Assembly: GCA_003008705.1 (NCBI GenBank)
Contig: PDUO01000031.1
Span: forward strand, 248,001-312,000
Direction of reading: 5' to 3'
DNA: 64,000 bases
Source: Pezicula radicicola
Lineage: Eukaryota; Ascomycota; Leotiomycetes; Helotiales; Dermateaceae
Part shown: positions 46,201-56,617 of the stretch, piece by piece
How positions within the stretch are numbered: the stretch's first letter is position 1
How the letters are laid out: each line of letters begins with the position of its first letter
Program-made: the position numbers and the translations under genes
The notes under the pieces: model-generated
Database searches by the model: none
Told to the model about the DNA's origin: nothing
The model's input: the letters and a program-made list of their open reading frames with translations, nothing else

Positions 46201-47043
46201 CTGAAACCATTGGTGTGCTTCGTTTCCTCCGTTTTCAACACCTTCGTGCAACAGGCAGTCGATCTGTGTCCACTGTGACTTACTGATAGAATTGTTAGAC
46301 AAATCTAGGATGGAACTGCATCGCTCTGTCCGTGCACGATGCTGTTCAAGTTGTACATGGTCTGGAAAAAGAGTATCACAGCTGGTACAGCGGGATGCTA
46401 ACGGTCGATAAGAAGTGTGCACACTTTCTAGGTGATTTCTATTGACATCAGTCTGGGATCAGCATCGCGAACATGACATCAAGCTGTACCTCAATTTCAC
46501 AATGTCTTTCCATCCAGGGCCAGCACATGTCCTAAGATATACATTGGATGATGTATCCATGACTCTCATCGTTGTTTGTTTATGAAAGTGACAAGCAAGC
46601 AGATGCTTGTCTTTCAAGGTCGAGCCTTCATCAACTGACATCCTAAACCTCTTAGGTGGGCGCTCTTCGTTACCATCATTGTGACGATCACCGTATTTGT
46701 GTTTCGTGGAGGTAATTTTGATTGCGCTCGTATGTGAGCTGGCGCTGTAGTTCGAAGCTGTATGTGTGATACTATTCGAGCGAGCAGAGCTCTTACGTGC
46801 TTTGGTCTTTTGCGAACCAGACGTTTGAAGCGGTCCAGTAGTGTTGGATGGATCAAGGGGCATCTGTTCTTCACGCCAGGAATTCTTGTCGTCTTTCGCC
46901 CATGAAATATAGATCAAGACCAAAAATAAGGCTTGGAGCGCATAGCTAGCAGCTGTGGCTCTTCTTTCCAAGAGTGGTGCTGCGGCCGCAGCTGAGTCTA
47001 TGTTATTGAATCCATCGTACGTTGTGTTTGGATTGAGCTCCAT
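43244..47043 (-). CDS. Protein with two tandem degenerate C2H2-like zinc-finger modules
   Basis: Predicted 1202 aa. Exons on the minus strand are 47043-46490, 46438-46155, 46099-45103, 45053-44788 and 44751-43244, all in phase. Two homologous ~140-residue modules are seen, each reading ACHFHK.., RTCAG.G.K.L, a ..H..Y segment, C..C...F.....H, a Cys-containing loop, S.SQW..I, W..IWDI.FPN and a Pro/Ser end: one near residues 145-285, one near 580-725. The pattern matches fungal C2H2-like proteins with a single such module. Intervening and C-terminal parts are Ser/Gln-rich and disordered. The first ~60 residues include a hydrophobic stretch (ALQALFLVLIYISWA) that is odd for a nuclear protein, so the 5' exon may be mis-set. 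Alternatively two adjacent genes lie here, the upstream one ending by reading into the second intron. Confidence 0.75.
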
Positions 47044-47473
47044 TACTAGAGTGCTCACTGTTTCCGCTGGGTACCAGACGATAAGATATCAGTATAGCGG
47101 TATAGTCTCCCGAGGTTATTTATTCAAGAAGTGCCCCAAAGAAAGAATGGTTCGACATGGGTTTTGAGAGAGAACTCACAGTACTTCGTCGGCGTTTCCA
47201 TATTTTCATAAGTCTATGGTGCGGCTCTCATTGGCAAAACTTGATTGAAAAGCGATTCGTACAGTACAAGCCAAACGTACTACGCGCTTCACGCGACAGA
47301 ATGTTTGGATTAAATTTTGTTGTCGGCAAAGGAAATCTGATTCGTTTCCGCTGTTGGGACAGGAAAATAGCAGATTCCATCTCCATCCCAAGTCTGACAC
47401 CAGAACATCAAAATTGTTCAGAAGGCAACGCGCACCCATTGACTCAGCCCCAACTCGGGGTGGGAAGGATGCC

Positions 47474-47664
47474 GCGAAAGTTCGCAGTGCCCTATGCAAG
47501 TGCAGGGATAAAAAGCAGTGGGTGCGAAAGTTCGCATCATCTCAATCAGCCTTATTAGTATCAGCAAGGAACAGTTACAAATGATTTTTCTTCGAATCAG
47601 AAATCGGTATAAATCTTATTAAGCTGCTGATAACTAACTGGTGATTTGGTCACGAAAATTCGCA
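47474..47664. promoter_or_regulatory. Three copies of a GCGAA-N-TTCGC palindromic motif
   Basis: GCGAAAGTTCGC occurs at 47474-47485, extended to TGCGAAAGTTCGCA at 47523-47536, and a variant CGAAAATTCGCA lies at 47653-47664. Each is an inverted repeat with a 2-nt centre. They sit 430-620 bp upstream of the zinc-finger-like gene's start. A dimeric regulator binding site is an inference. Confidence 0.4.
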
Positions 47665-48097
47665 GCGTGCGGCCGGCTGAAGCCATGTTTAGCAGGAGGC
47701 ATACTGTGCTTCGGCTTTGAAACCACAACGGGTAAATTGGAGCTCTACATCGGAAATAATTGATGGCGTTTATCATACTAGATAGCAGCAAGCCGGGGAC
47801 AAATTATAACCCTGTGCTTTTGCAAGCCGGCTTAGCATTGAAGGCACTACAGAAAATGTCCCTGGATAGCGGCCAGAGAGAGATGCGATACTTCGCACAA
47901 TTTCTCCCAAAATGCGCATAAAACTTTGAACGGAGATATCGCGAACACCTGCGAGAACTTCTCCTTCTTACATTGCAATATACATAAAAACATGCAGTCT
48001 CAACTCTTTTTAAGTCTTAAGCCTAAGTATCTAGCTCCGGTATGCACTCACATATCATATGCACTAGCCAAACTTGTCGTTTTACAACCATCAAAAG

Positions 48098-48281
48098 ATG
48101 TTTCCGATCGCGCAGTCAGTCCGTCTTGCCAGACAAAAGAAAAGAGATGTCAAAAACTTCGCCCAGCCTCAGAGCAAGCCAAAGCCAAAGCCAAAACCTG
48201 AACCACAGCCCATTGATCCCAGTACGTAACTGTTGGCCTATTATTCTAAGCCTTGCATAGTCTAACAGATCCAAGGCTTCG
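48098..48281 (+). CDS. Weak candidate small protein
   Basis: ATG at 48098 opens a frame MFPIAQSVRLARQKKRDV.. rich in Lys/Pro (alternating KP). A possible donor GTACGT follows at 48222 and an acceptor TCTAACAG near 48271, after which a short tail reads to a stop (PRLRQIEI). The Lys-Pro repeat and splice signals are suggestive only. No family recognised. Confidence 0.15.
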
Positions 48282-48839
48282 GCAAATAGAAATTTAGTTT
48301 ATTGCACATACTTATGGCAAATTTCTGCAGGTTCTGGTATATTTCCTATAAAGCAAGAATATGACCAGGCTATGAATAACCTTATTGTAGATCTTCAAGT
48401 TGGGAATGGGATAGCGAGACTGTGTATCAACAAAAGTGGATAGGTTTTGGCGTTTTTGATAAGCGTAGGCCTCTTGGTTTGGAAGGTGACACAATGCCTT
48501 AACGCCGATGTATATGGTAGCCAATAAAACATTCTCCTCTCACATCGGCAGGTTTGCTGTCTGAGATGCGACGTATTGCCTTCTTATTGCTGAAAAGACT
48601 TGAAAGTGTCAGAAATTCGTGCTTGTCAAATGTAGTGGCAGCGGTAGATGATAAGTAAGGTTATTCAGATTGTAGTTGTACGGAAGGTACCGTGTGAAGT
48701 TGCAGAAGTGACCAGACCAGGATGCCAAGAAAGACTCGATTACTAATCCACCACTCCAACACTACTTCGTACTGGCGACACTACTTATGTTAGCAAAATT
48801 GCGTTTACTGTTTCTAGATACCCTTATAATATTATTAAA

Positions 48840-49370
48840 TTACTATATTTGCCGGTAATTAGGTATTAAACGCAATACGGCAGTCAAGTGATAATTCATG
48901 TGATATATCACGTAGTAATACTAAAAGTCTTTATAAAGAAGCTAGGAGAGCCAATAATCAACCTCTATTGGATAGAGCTATCATAGAGTTACCAAAGGTA
49001 GCCAAGGCGATTACTCTTAAGTAACTCGATAGTACATCCTGTACCTACAGAACCAGGAATGCCGAAAGATTTTTGAACGCATTACTAGTACAGTAATTCT
49101 AGCGCTCGGAGAAATTCTTGGCTGACTATCTCTGAAAATTCCTTAACCATAATATAGGATCACAAGAGTTAAATGATTTTCCTAAAACCGGGTGAGTTAC
49201 TGCTGAATATAATCAATATTCATGCGGGAAGTGCCATAGGCAAATAGGTGGGCAATATTCGTATTGCTATTATTGTATGTAGTTAGAAAGAATTAACTAC
49301 CGAAGGAAGAAGTCAAGGAAGTGGTCAACTTAAGGTTGTGCCACTAGTACAGATTAGGAATAGAGCGACC
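48840..49370 (+). mobile_element. Possible decayed transposon remnant
   Basis: AT-rich DNA in which one plus-strand frame carries protein-like stretches broken by stops (for example PLLDRAIIELPKVAKAI near 48970 and a CGKCHRQIGGQYSYCYYC Cys-rich stretch near 49220). No domain or terminal repeat was established. Confidence 0.25.
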
Positions 49371-49570
49371 ATTCCATATGGTGAGTTCCAGCCATATGGG
49401 CTTCATGGCGAATAATATCTCACCATTCAACAGTTACTTAAGTCGAGTGAACGCCTCACGTAACTGTCATTTGTTGTAGTCATGTAGCGGTGCCTCTTTA
49501 TTATATTTCGAAGATAGTTTCATTTCTTCTACAGACCATATTATGTTACAATCACCCGCTAAGACCTCCT

Positions 49571-50809
49571 TTATTTATGGAACCATTTATCCTGTAGTAA
49601 TTGCTCTGCAGTAGGTCTATCCCTCGGGTCCAACTTCATAATACTACAGATGAACTCCCTATCTCCTTCAGCGAGTTCTGCATCTTCGGCTAGCGCGAAG
49701 GGCTTCCGGGTTCCATATGAACTGCTGTAGTTATTGACTATTGTCAATGTTGCAAGTCTTTCCTCGTCGGCTATTTCTACGTAGCCTAGATAACAAGTTA
49801 GTGGCGGTACCGTTCATGCCAAGTGAAACAATGGAAAGACCCCAGTCACTTGTATTTTCGCTATGTCATATTATTATATAAGGAGGTCCCCTTACTCTTC
49901 GGGAATGGTCCAAAGTGGTCGGCTTGCTTTATCAAGACATAAGCCGCATAATTCTCATCATCAATCGCCACATCATCTGGTTTAAACATATGCCAATTCA
50001 TTCCCCATATCAAGCTTATAAGCTATACAAATTATCAGCAACGGCGATGCCATGGCTTAGAATGTAGAGGCTTACAGTGGCACCAAATGACCAAATATCT
50101 GTAGCCGTTCCCCATTTCAAATTCAACATAGCTTCTGGACTTCGGAATATGGCAGCTCCAATAATATGGCCATCTTCCTTAGCCATGTCTTTAGGGTCTG
50201 CTTTCAAATCAACCTGGAATACATCTCCGAGATCTGCAAGTACAGCTTTGCTAAAGCGAGATCCGATTTCGGTGTTTTTGCCATAGTCGACCAGGATATT
50301 ATCTGGCTTTATGTCTTTTTTTCAAGGAGTTAGGGTATGATTTGTAGCTTCTTTAGATTTAGTTGTCTTACCAGTATGTACATAACCGTCCTCATGAAGG
50401 ACTCTTAGCGTTTTGAGAATGTTCCTTGCCACAAACTTAATATCAGCATGCTCTAACGTCTTTCTGTTAGATGCAGCAAGGAGATTTTCAGTCAAGTGCT
50501 CGAGAATGAGTGCTGGTGGTTGTTCTATAACATCGATCAAATGTCGAAGATTGGGGACGTGGTGAAAACGTTCAAGAGCCTCCTGCTCTTTATCTAGTCG
50601 TGATTTTGGCCCTGTTTTCGCAATGATAGGTTGTTGGTTCTGATTTCTAAGCCTAGTTAGATGGACGGTCAAAAATGGGAGAAGGCCAAATTCTTGACTC
50701 ACAACCCAGTCCAAATGACATCTCTGAAGATATTCTTGGTTAGAGTATAGGTTCCCGATCTGCCTTTGAGACTTTGACCAATCTTTAACATCGACGTCAT
50801 CGCTAACAT
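49571..50809 (-). CDS. Protein kinase-like protein
   Basis: Predicted 322 aa, five exons on the minus strand: 50809-50703, 50652-50372, 50314-50076, 50022-49896 and 49785-49571, all in phase. It is a nearly minimal kinase domain. A Gly-containing opening (GQSLKGRSGTYTL) is followed by a Lys in IIAKTGP, the catalytic loop YVHTDIKPDNILV (HTD in place of HRD), LADLGD where DFG is usual, FRSPEAM in place of APE, TDIWSFGATL, and the closing DPRDRPTAEQLL. The type is common and expanded in filamentous ascomycetes. Catalytic Asp, Lys and Asn are present, so activity is plausible despite the altered HRD and DFG. Three in-frame ATGs (50809, 50800, 50791) compete for the start. Confidence 0.85.
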
Positions 50810-51819
50810 AGATCCAAAACGCCCATCGTGGGATGGAGTTTTCAGGTAATGTAGCTTGTCAATATCAGCAGGATTTTAAGTTTTGCTGCGCTCTAGCCAA
50901 ATGTTATAGACCGCACGTAGCTCTCAGGAGTCAAAAGAGGAAAGTTGCTCTCGAAGTGGTAATGGGCCTAATGGCGACAATTGGTGTAGTCTATAGTGTG
51001 AAGTATTTTTTAAATTTTAAATTCCACGCTGCTAAGATGAACGGAATCACAACAATAAGTACAATTGTCTTATAGCGTACCTAGTGTAGTTTCTTGATCT
51101 GAGAAAAGAAGCTGAACGAGTTCATAATAGGGGTAGCTAAGCGAGAGCTCTTGAATGTCCAAAAGTAGCAAGGAGAACCACGTGGCATCACAGAAAAAGT
51201 TAATGCAGCCAAACAACGTTTCCGAACTTTTGTGATAAATTTTACAGTCGTAAGAAGAATATTGGATCGTATGTATGGTCTGCGGATACAAGAAGATGTG
51301 TGAAATGGTAACGTGAGCACGTGATTACAACAAGATCACAAGGATGAAACCACTTATTTATTTCATGTACATTTCTTGACTTAGATAAGTGATGTAAGAT
51401 TAGTTCGGTCACTTGAGTTTAAGTTGCTTAGGTAGTTGACATAAACAGTCTGCATACTTAGATACTTATTAATATATATAATTTTAGCATATAATAACCT
51501 GCATTATTTGAAAATACTTTATGTGAAATAAACTATATATTCTAGGAGTGTCAATAAGAGTTGGGTTACTAGGTGTCTTCATTAGGATATTTGTCATTAG
51601 TCATTTTAGCATTTCTTAGCAAGACAAAAGGTCACTTTCAGTATGCACTTAGTTATAGTTTCCGGTTCCACTTAGGATACCCACACACTAATAAAGTGAG
51701 TAAAAATGAATTTACATCCGCAGGCTCTTCCTATTTCTTTGGATTTGACCATCAGACAAAATACAACCATAACACCGTAGCACAATTCGCTTTATCATAC
51801 CAAGCAACTATTTAGCGAG
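50810..51819. other. Divergent intergenic region
   Basis: About 1 kb between divergent kinase and F-box-like genes. AT-rich around 51.4-51.6 kb. No recognised element. Confidence 0.5.
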
Positions 51820-52938
51820 ATGGATATGGAACACATTAGACGACGAATTTTGCGTCAACAAGTCGCCAGAAGATGGCAACAGCGACCTATAGCATTACAA
51901 TCATCCATCCTACGAGAAGTCCCAACAGAAATACTCCTCTGCATTCTCGAACACCTTCCTACACCATCAGCAGTCGCCCTTTCCATCTCCTGTTTTCAAA
52001 TCTACCAAACAGTCGGGAACCAACACCTCAGAAATCTAGCTAGTCGACCAGAGGACACAATAACTTTTTTGAACCTCTTAGCACCAGATCTACCAGATAA
52101 CATCTTCTGTTCTTCCTGCAAAAAGCTACATAGTATGAAAAATGCAGCTAGATATATCTACGGAGGCTCCGTTCGAAAATATCCAGCATGTTTATCTTCT
52201 GACTCAAAATCCCGTGTCAATTATTATATCGGACGTAGATTTAGCTCTACGGTTTTCCAAATGGCTATGAAGCGCCATCAATATAATCCGGAATGCGATC
52301 AACTTTTAAAACTCTTGTCGGAGAAGATAGACACACAGCTCTGGTCTAACTGTATCAGACAATCTAGAGCAGAATGCCGTATTATTCAAGGCCGCATGGT
52401 TCAGCGTTATCAACTTGTCTTTCTGTTGATTACTCCTTTTAAGTCGGAAAGCACCAACTTTTCAAACTTTATAATGGACCGGGCTTTTGACATATGCCAC
52501 CATCTAAAGTACAGAAAAGAGAATGATGAAATATATGTCCAATCGACTTTTGGTACCATCAACGATCATGGAAAGTTGGAATTTACCAAAATCTGGGTAA
52601 TTGAATCGCACCTTCCCAATCTAGAAAGACAAAATATAAGCTCAGGAATAATCCAGTGTCTCCATTGCTGGACGGAATGTCGGATCGACTTTGTGAACTA
52701 TCAGGATAATGGTGTAGCTTTTATTTTCACACGATGGAAGGATCTTGGTACTGGTCCTAACGATGAAGTTTGGAAGAGACATTTGAAACGTCGGAGTGGC
52801 CATGCTCCAAAGACAGGGGATTTCCGAAAACCAGCCTTGTCTCCTATATTTGAGAACTCTGAACCTAGCCCGTTTGTATCACCTGAGAATGAGGCTGAGC
52901 TATTTCGAGCTCGTGATAAGTGGCTATCTACCCCATGA
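51820..52938 (+). CDS. F-box-like protein
   Basis: Predicted 372 aa, single exon. Near residues 33-60 the sequence EVPTEILLCILEHLPTPSAVALSISC has the F-box pattern (Pro, Ile-Leu, aliphatic spacing), which would recruit the protein to Skp1 in an SCF ubiquitin ligase. The following residues do not form obvious LRR or WD repeats. A CSSC pair near residue 96 and a CLHCWTEC stretch near residue 284 could bind metal, but spacing is not that of a known finger. The C-terminal ~60 residues are polar. Target unknown. Start choice: first ATG in frame, followed by a basic segment (RRRILRQQVARRWQQR). Confidence 0.75.
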   Translation: MDMEHIRRRILRQQVARRWQQRPIALQSSILREVPTEILLCILEHLPTPSAVALSISCFQIYQTVGNQHLRNLASRPEDTITFLNLLAPDLPDNIFCSSCKKLHSMKNAARYIYGGSVRKYPACLSSDSKSRVNYYIGRRFSSTVFQMAMKRHQYNPECDQLLKLLSEKIDTQLWSNCIRQSRAECRIIQGRMVQRYQLVFLLITPFKSESTNFSNFIMDRAFDICHHLKYRKENDEIYVQSTFGTINDHGKLEFTKIWVIESHLPNLERQNISSGIIQCLHCWTECRIDFVNYQDNGVAFIFTRWKDLGTGPNDEVWKRHLKRRSGHAPKTGDFRKPALSPIFENSEPSPFVSPENEAELFRARDKWLSTP

Positions 52939-53432
52939 GAAGGTGCTAGTCTAGTGGATAGATAGATGACCAAACTAAGAAAAAAGGTATTACAGTTGGC
53001 AAGGAGAAGGAATTGTCGTCCTATTTTATCATAAAGTAACGAGATAATAATAGTTGGGAATTATATAAGAGTACAGTACGATATCGACAAATCACAAACC
53101 ATAATCCTACGAACAGTGGGCGTCCATTCTCTGATCACTAATCTACCGTACCTACCTACCTTACTTACCTATACTAATCCAAAACTCACTAACCGATTAA
53201 GAATGTTCAAGTTCAGTAATCAACTTACATGGGTCATAAAAGACAACAGCTCACAAGTAGTGATTAATAATCAGCTAGACAACTGTATACCCCAGGTTAA
53301 CTTTGCAAGCAATTAAAAAAATAGTCGTTATATACCTCGCCGCACATCCACCCTTCCAATCTCGAAACAACTTGGAGCATTTAAATAAACAATTAGTGAA
53401 TAACCTCCAATTTCCAAAAACTAAAAGCCAGG
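52939..53432. other. Intergenic region
   Basis: About 490 bp containing the promoter side of the reductase gene, with repeated TACC/TTAC motifs near 53145-53175. Nothing further. Confidence 0.5.
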
Positions 53433-54534
53433 ATGTCAGTCAAAACTGTCCTCCTAACCGGCAGCACAGGCAGCCTCGGCGCTTTCATCCTCGACAAACT
53501 CTTCGCCAAGGGTATCCAAGTAAACGCCGTAATCCACAACCTCCTAAAATCACAACTTTCCCTGTTAGAAAAATACTCCTCCCATCTCCAATCCAGAGCC
53601 TTGGTACTAACCGAGATACCCGACCTAACAATCCCATACGTCTTCGACGAAGTAGTCAAAACAGTCGACGCAATAATCCACGTCGCAACACCACTAGCAT
53701 GTTCTGATTTTCAACGTACCATCATAGACCCAACATGGATAATCGATGAAAGCATCCTTTCAGCAGCTGCAAATTCAAATTCTGTGAAGAGGGTTATTAT
53801 TACTGGCAGTATTGTATCAGTGATGAAGATTCCGGAGGATCTTATGAAAGAGGGTGTTGTTTCTGAGGAGAATTATAATAGTATTACGAATGAGGAAGGG
53901 TTGAGAAGCACGAGCGCTGCATATATGTATGCTAAGACGGCATCTGAACGGAAGGCTTGGGCTTTTATGGAGAGCGTCAAACCTGGGTTTGATCTTGTTG
54001 TTTTGTTGGCTCCGAGTATTACGGGTAGGTGTATTCAGGAGGGGTTTGTGCCCACGAAGAATGCATTGGGTGGGATGAGCGGTATCTACAGGAGTATCTT
54101 CGATGTCAAAAAACCGGCTTTTCAATTTCCTTACTTTATGTAAGTCTCCTTCTTTCAATTGTCACTCTTTCCTCTTTTTGGTTCATTCATAAGGCCATGT
54201 TGCTAAATCTATGAATAGGGATGTCGAGGATGTCGCTGCTATACATGTTAAGAGTTTGGATGTCGATGTCCCCGGAAATCAAAGGTATCTTTTTCATGCG
54301 GGTACAATCAGTGCTAATCATCTGGCAAATAAGGTGCGAGAGACGTATCCTGAGCTGAGGAATCGTGTGCCTGTTGGAGGAGAAGAGGATGGATTTCCTA
54401 GCCCCATGGTGGAATGCGATATCTCCAAGTTTGAGAAGGTCTTTGGGTCGCAGTGGAGAGGCTGGTGGGACTCAGCACAGAGTACGGTTGATGATATACT
54501 GAAGTATGAGTCGAGCGTTTCAAGGGCCATTTAG
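53433..54534 (+). CDS. Extended SDR: NADPH-dependent aldehyde/ketone reductase-like
   Basis: Predicted 340 aa. Exons are 53433-54139 and 54219-54534 with an intron GTAAGT..AATAG in phase. The N-terminal nucleotide-binding motif is TGSTGSLGAFILDKL, followed by AIIHVATPL and VKRVIITGSIVSV. The catalytic Ser-Tyr-Lys set is represented by the GSI Ser region and YMYAK. This is the layout of GRE2/dihydroflavonol-reductase-like enzymes of fungi. The C-terminal exon opens MDVEDVAAIHVKSL, the usual mid-domain segment. Cytosolic. The natural substrate is unknown; these enzymes reduce a range of carbonyls. Confidence 0.87.
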
Positions 54535-54888
54535 TCAACACAGAGGTAGAAATTTCATTTGAGGTTAAGATAGCGTTCAATGTATTGTGTATTGTATATT
54601 GCGTTAACAGTGCTATGTATCTTCAAAGATGCGACGTCCACAAGGCTACCAATATCTACCCCTCCCCCTTTTCCAAACAAGGCTGAAGAAGTACTGCACA
54701 GCCTCGCCCCCGCAGCCAACATCAGACGCCCACGTTTCAGAGAGCAGAACGTCAACATCAACAAGACCTTGATTCTTGCAAAACTTTCACATTCCTTCAT
54801 TTTGAATCATACTCAGCCCTGATTTTACTGATATACTCTACTAGCATACTTGCCCTTCCTTCAATCCAAGCAAATCACGCACTCCATC
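54535..54888. other. Short intergenic region
   Basis: About 350 bp between two plus-strand genes; should carry the terminator of the reductase and promoter of the gelsolin-like gene. No element recognised. Confidence 0.5.
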
Positions 54889-56046
54889 ATGCCTCCTCAC
54901 CAAGGGCTCTCCCACCTCAAACAGTACGAAATAGAGGGCTCCAATGTAGAGTTCATCGGCTCAAACATTGATCACTCTGTGAAGTACAATTCCGCCGCCA
55001 CTGAGCCGGCATGGCAACAGGATGGCGGCGTCGGCAATTCAGAGGGCTTAAAGGTATGGAGGATTGAGCAGTTCCAAGTTGTCGCTTGGCCAAAGAATAG
55101 CTACGGTTCTTTCCACGAGGGCGACTCTTATATCGTTCTTCACTCCTACAAGTCCAGCCCGGATGCTCGAGATCTATCCCGTGATATCTTCTTTTGGCTG
55201 GGAAAGGAAACGACCCAAGACGAGGCTGGCACAGCTGCATACAAGACGGTCGAGCTCGACGAACTCCTGCATGGAGCTGCCATCCAACATCGCGAAGTCC
55301 AAGGCTCTGAGTCACCCTCCTTCCTCTCCCTCTTCCCTCGCCTTACAATACTCCGTGGAGGAGCAGCTACTGGCTTCCACCATGTCGAAACGGCCGAAAC
55401 ATCTCTCCTCCGCCTGCTCCAGATCACTGCATCAGGAAGACATGGTATTATAATCCGAGAGGTTGATCCTACTTGGGAAAGCCTGAGTGAGAAGGATGTA
55501 TTCGTGCTGGACGAGGGCGACAAGATTACGAGCTGGCAGGGAAAGAGTTGTAGCCCCATGGAAAAGGCACAGGCCGCTACCGCTATATCGGAGATGGTTA
55601 ATGAGAGACAAGGCAAGGCTGAAGTTGAAGTGCTTGCACAAACAGACTCTCGCTCCATCAGCTTCATCAAAGCTCTAGGAGGAGACATCGACTCACGAAT
55701 CGCTACTGATTCTCCCACATCGTCTCGCCTCTCTCATTCGCAGAACACACGTCCCAAGCGTCTCTTTCGCCTGTCAGACTCAACGGGAAACCTCAAATTC
55801 GACGCCGTCAAGGACGGAGAAAAGGTCGTGCAGAGCGACTTCAAGAGCGAAGATGTGTTTGTGTTTGACAGTGGCTTCCAGGTTTACGTCTGGCAGGGTA
55901 ATGGAGCGAGCCAGCAGGAGAAGGCTAAGTGGCTAAAGGTGGCCGAAGCTTATTTGAGGTCATTGGATGGATCATGGACTACTCCAGTTGCTACTGTTAA
56001 AGAGGGAAGGGAAGGACTTGCGTTTCAGTCCGCCATCGATGTATAG
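54889..56046 (+). CDS. Gelsolin-repeat actin-binding protein (fragmin/severin-like)
   Basis: Predicted 385 aa, single exon. Three gelsolin-like repeats are visible: LKVWRIEQFQVVAWPKNSYGSFHEGDSYIVLHSY with DIFFWLGKETTQDEAG; then IIREVDPTWESLSEKDVFVLDEGDKITSWQGK; then RLFRLSDSTG with EDVFVFDSGFQVYVWQGNGASQQEKAKWL. Three-repeat members sever and cap actin filaments in a calcium-dependent way. The first ATG is at 54889; the open frame upstream lacks an ATG. Cytosolic, no signal peptide. It lies downstream of and parallel to the reductase gene with no evident functional link. Confidence 0.92.
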   Translation: MPPHQGLSHLKQYEIEGSNVEFIGSNIDHSVKYNSAATEPAWQQDGGVGNSEGLKVWRIEQFQVVAWPKNSYGSFHEGDSYIVLHSYKSSPDARDLSRDIFFWLGKETTQDEAGTAAYKTVELDELLHGAAIQHREVQGSESPSFLSLFPRLTILRGGAATGFHHVETAETSLLRLLQITASGRHGIIIREVDPTWESLSEKDVFVLDEGDKITSWQGKSCSPMEKAQAATAISEMVNERQGKAEVEVLAQTDSRSISFIKALGGDIDSRIATDSPTSSRLSHSQNTRPKRLFRLSDSTGNLKFDAVKDGEKVVQSDFKSEDVFVFDSGFQVYVWQGNGASQQEKAKWLKVAEAYLRSLDGSWTTPVATVKEGREGLAFQSAIDV

Positions 56047-56617
56047 AAGCTGTTATTTGAAAAGACAGACTTCAGCGATGATTCAAGCCAGTGGCCGAGT
56101 TACGTAATGGCCATTGAGCTAAAATTAAGTTGGATATCATGAAGTTATGATAGTGAAGGATGGGTCATATAGAATTTGACCAATTTCAATCAGAGATCAA
56201 CGTGTTTGAAGCACTGAATACTGCTTTCTGATATTCTCCTTCTGGTACCTCTCCTTTTTCAACATGTAAACATGGATGTTGAAGGAAGTACCATTTCAGG
56301 CAAGTAAGTTGATTTCTAAAATATTATCCTACTAGAACTAGCTAACTAGTTATGTGGTGCTACCAAAAACAATTAAACTTTGCACAATAACACAAACTAT
56401 GGCTCTTAAAAGTCGTTGATGACGCCCTCACTATAAATAAAGATCCAAAGTATCGCAATAAGTTGGGAATTAGCAAACATCTACTGATCTTAAATTTTAT
56501 GAATTTACAAGTTCTAGCCTTTGGCCGACCAAAAAGCGCGGCAGGCCGAATTCTTTCCCAAGAAACTCCCAGAGCGCCTGTGCCACTTTCTTTTCCAATG
56601 CTACAGTTGCATTCGAC
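56047..56617. other. Intergenic region
   Basis: About 570 bp; 3' flank of the gelsolin-like gene and 5' flank of the next locus. Nothing recognisable. Confidence 0.5.

Larger units (their letters stand above)
47059..49570. other. Gene-poor region upstream of the zinc-finger-like gene
   Basis: About 2.5 kb. It contains three copies of a palindromic motif and a transposon-like relic (both listed separately). Apart from a weak small-ORF candidate at 48098, no coding gene is supported. Confidence 0.5.
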
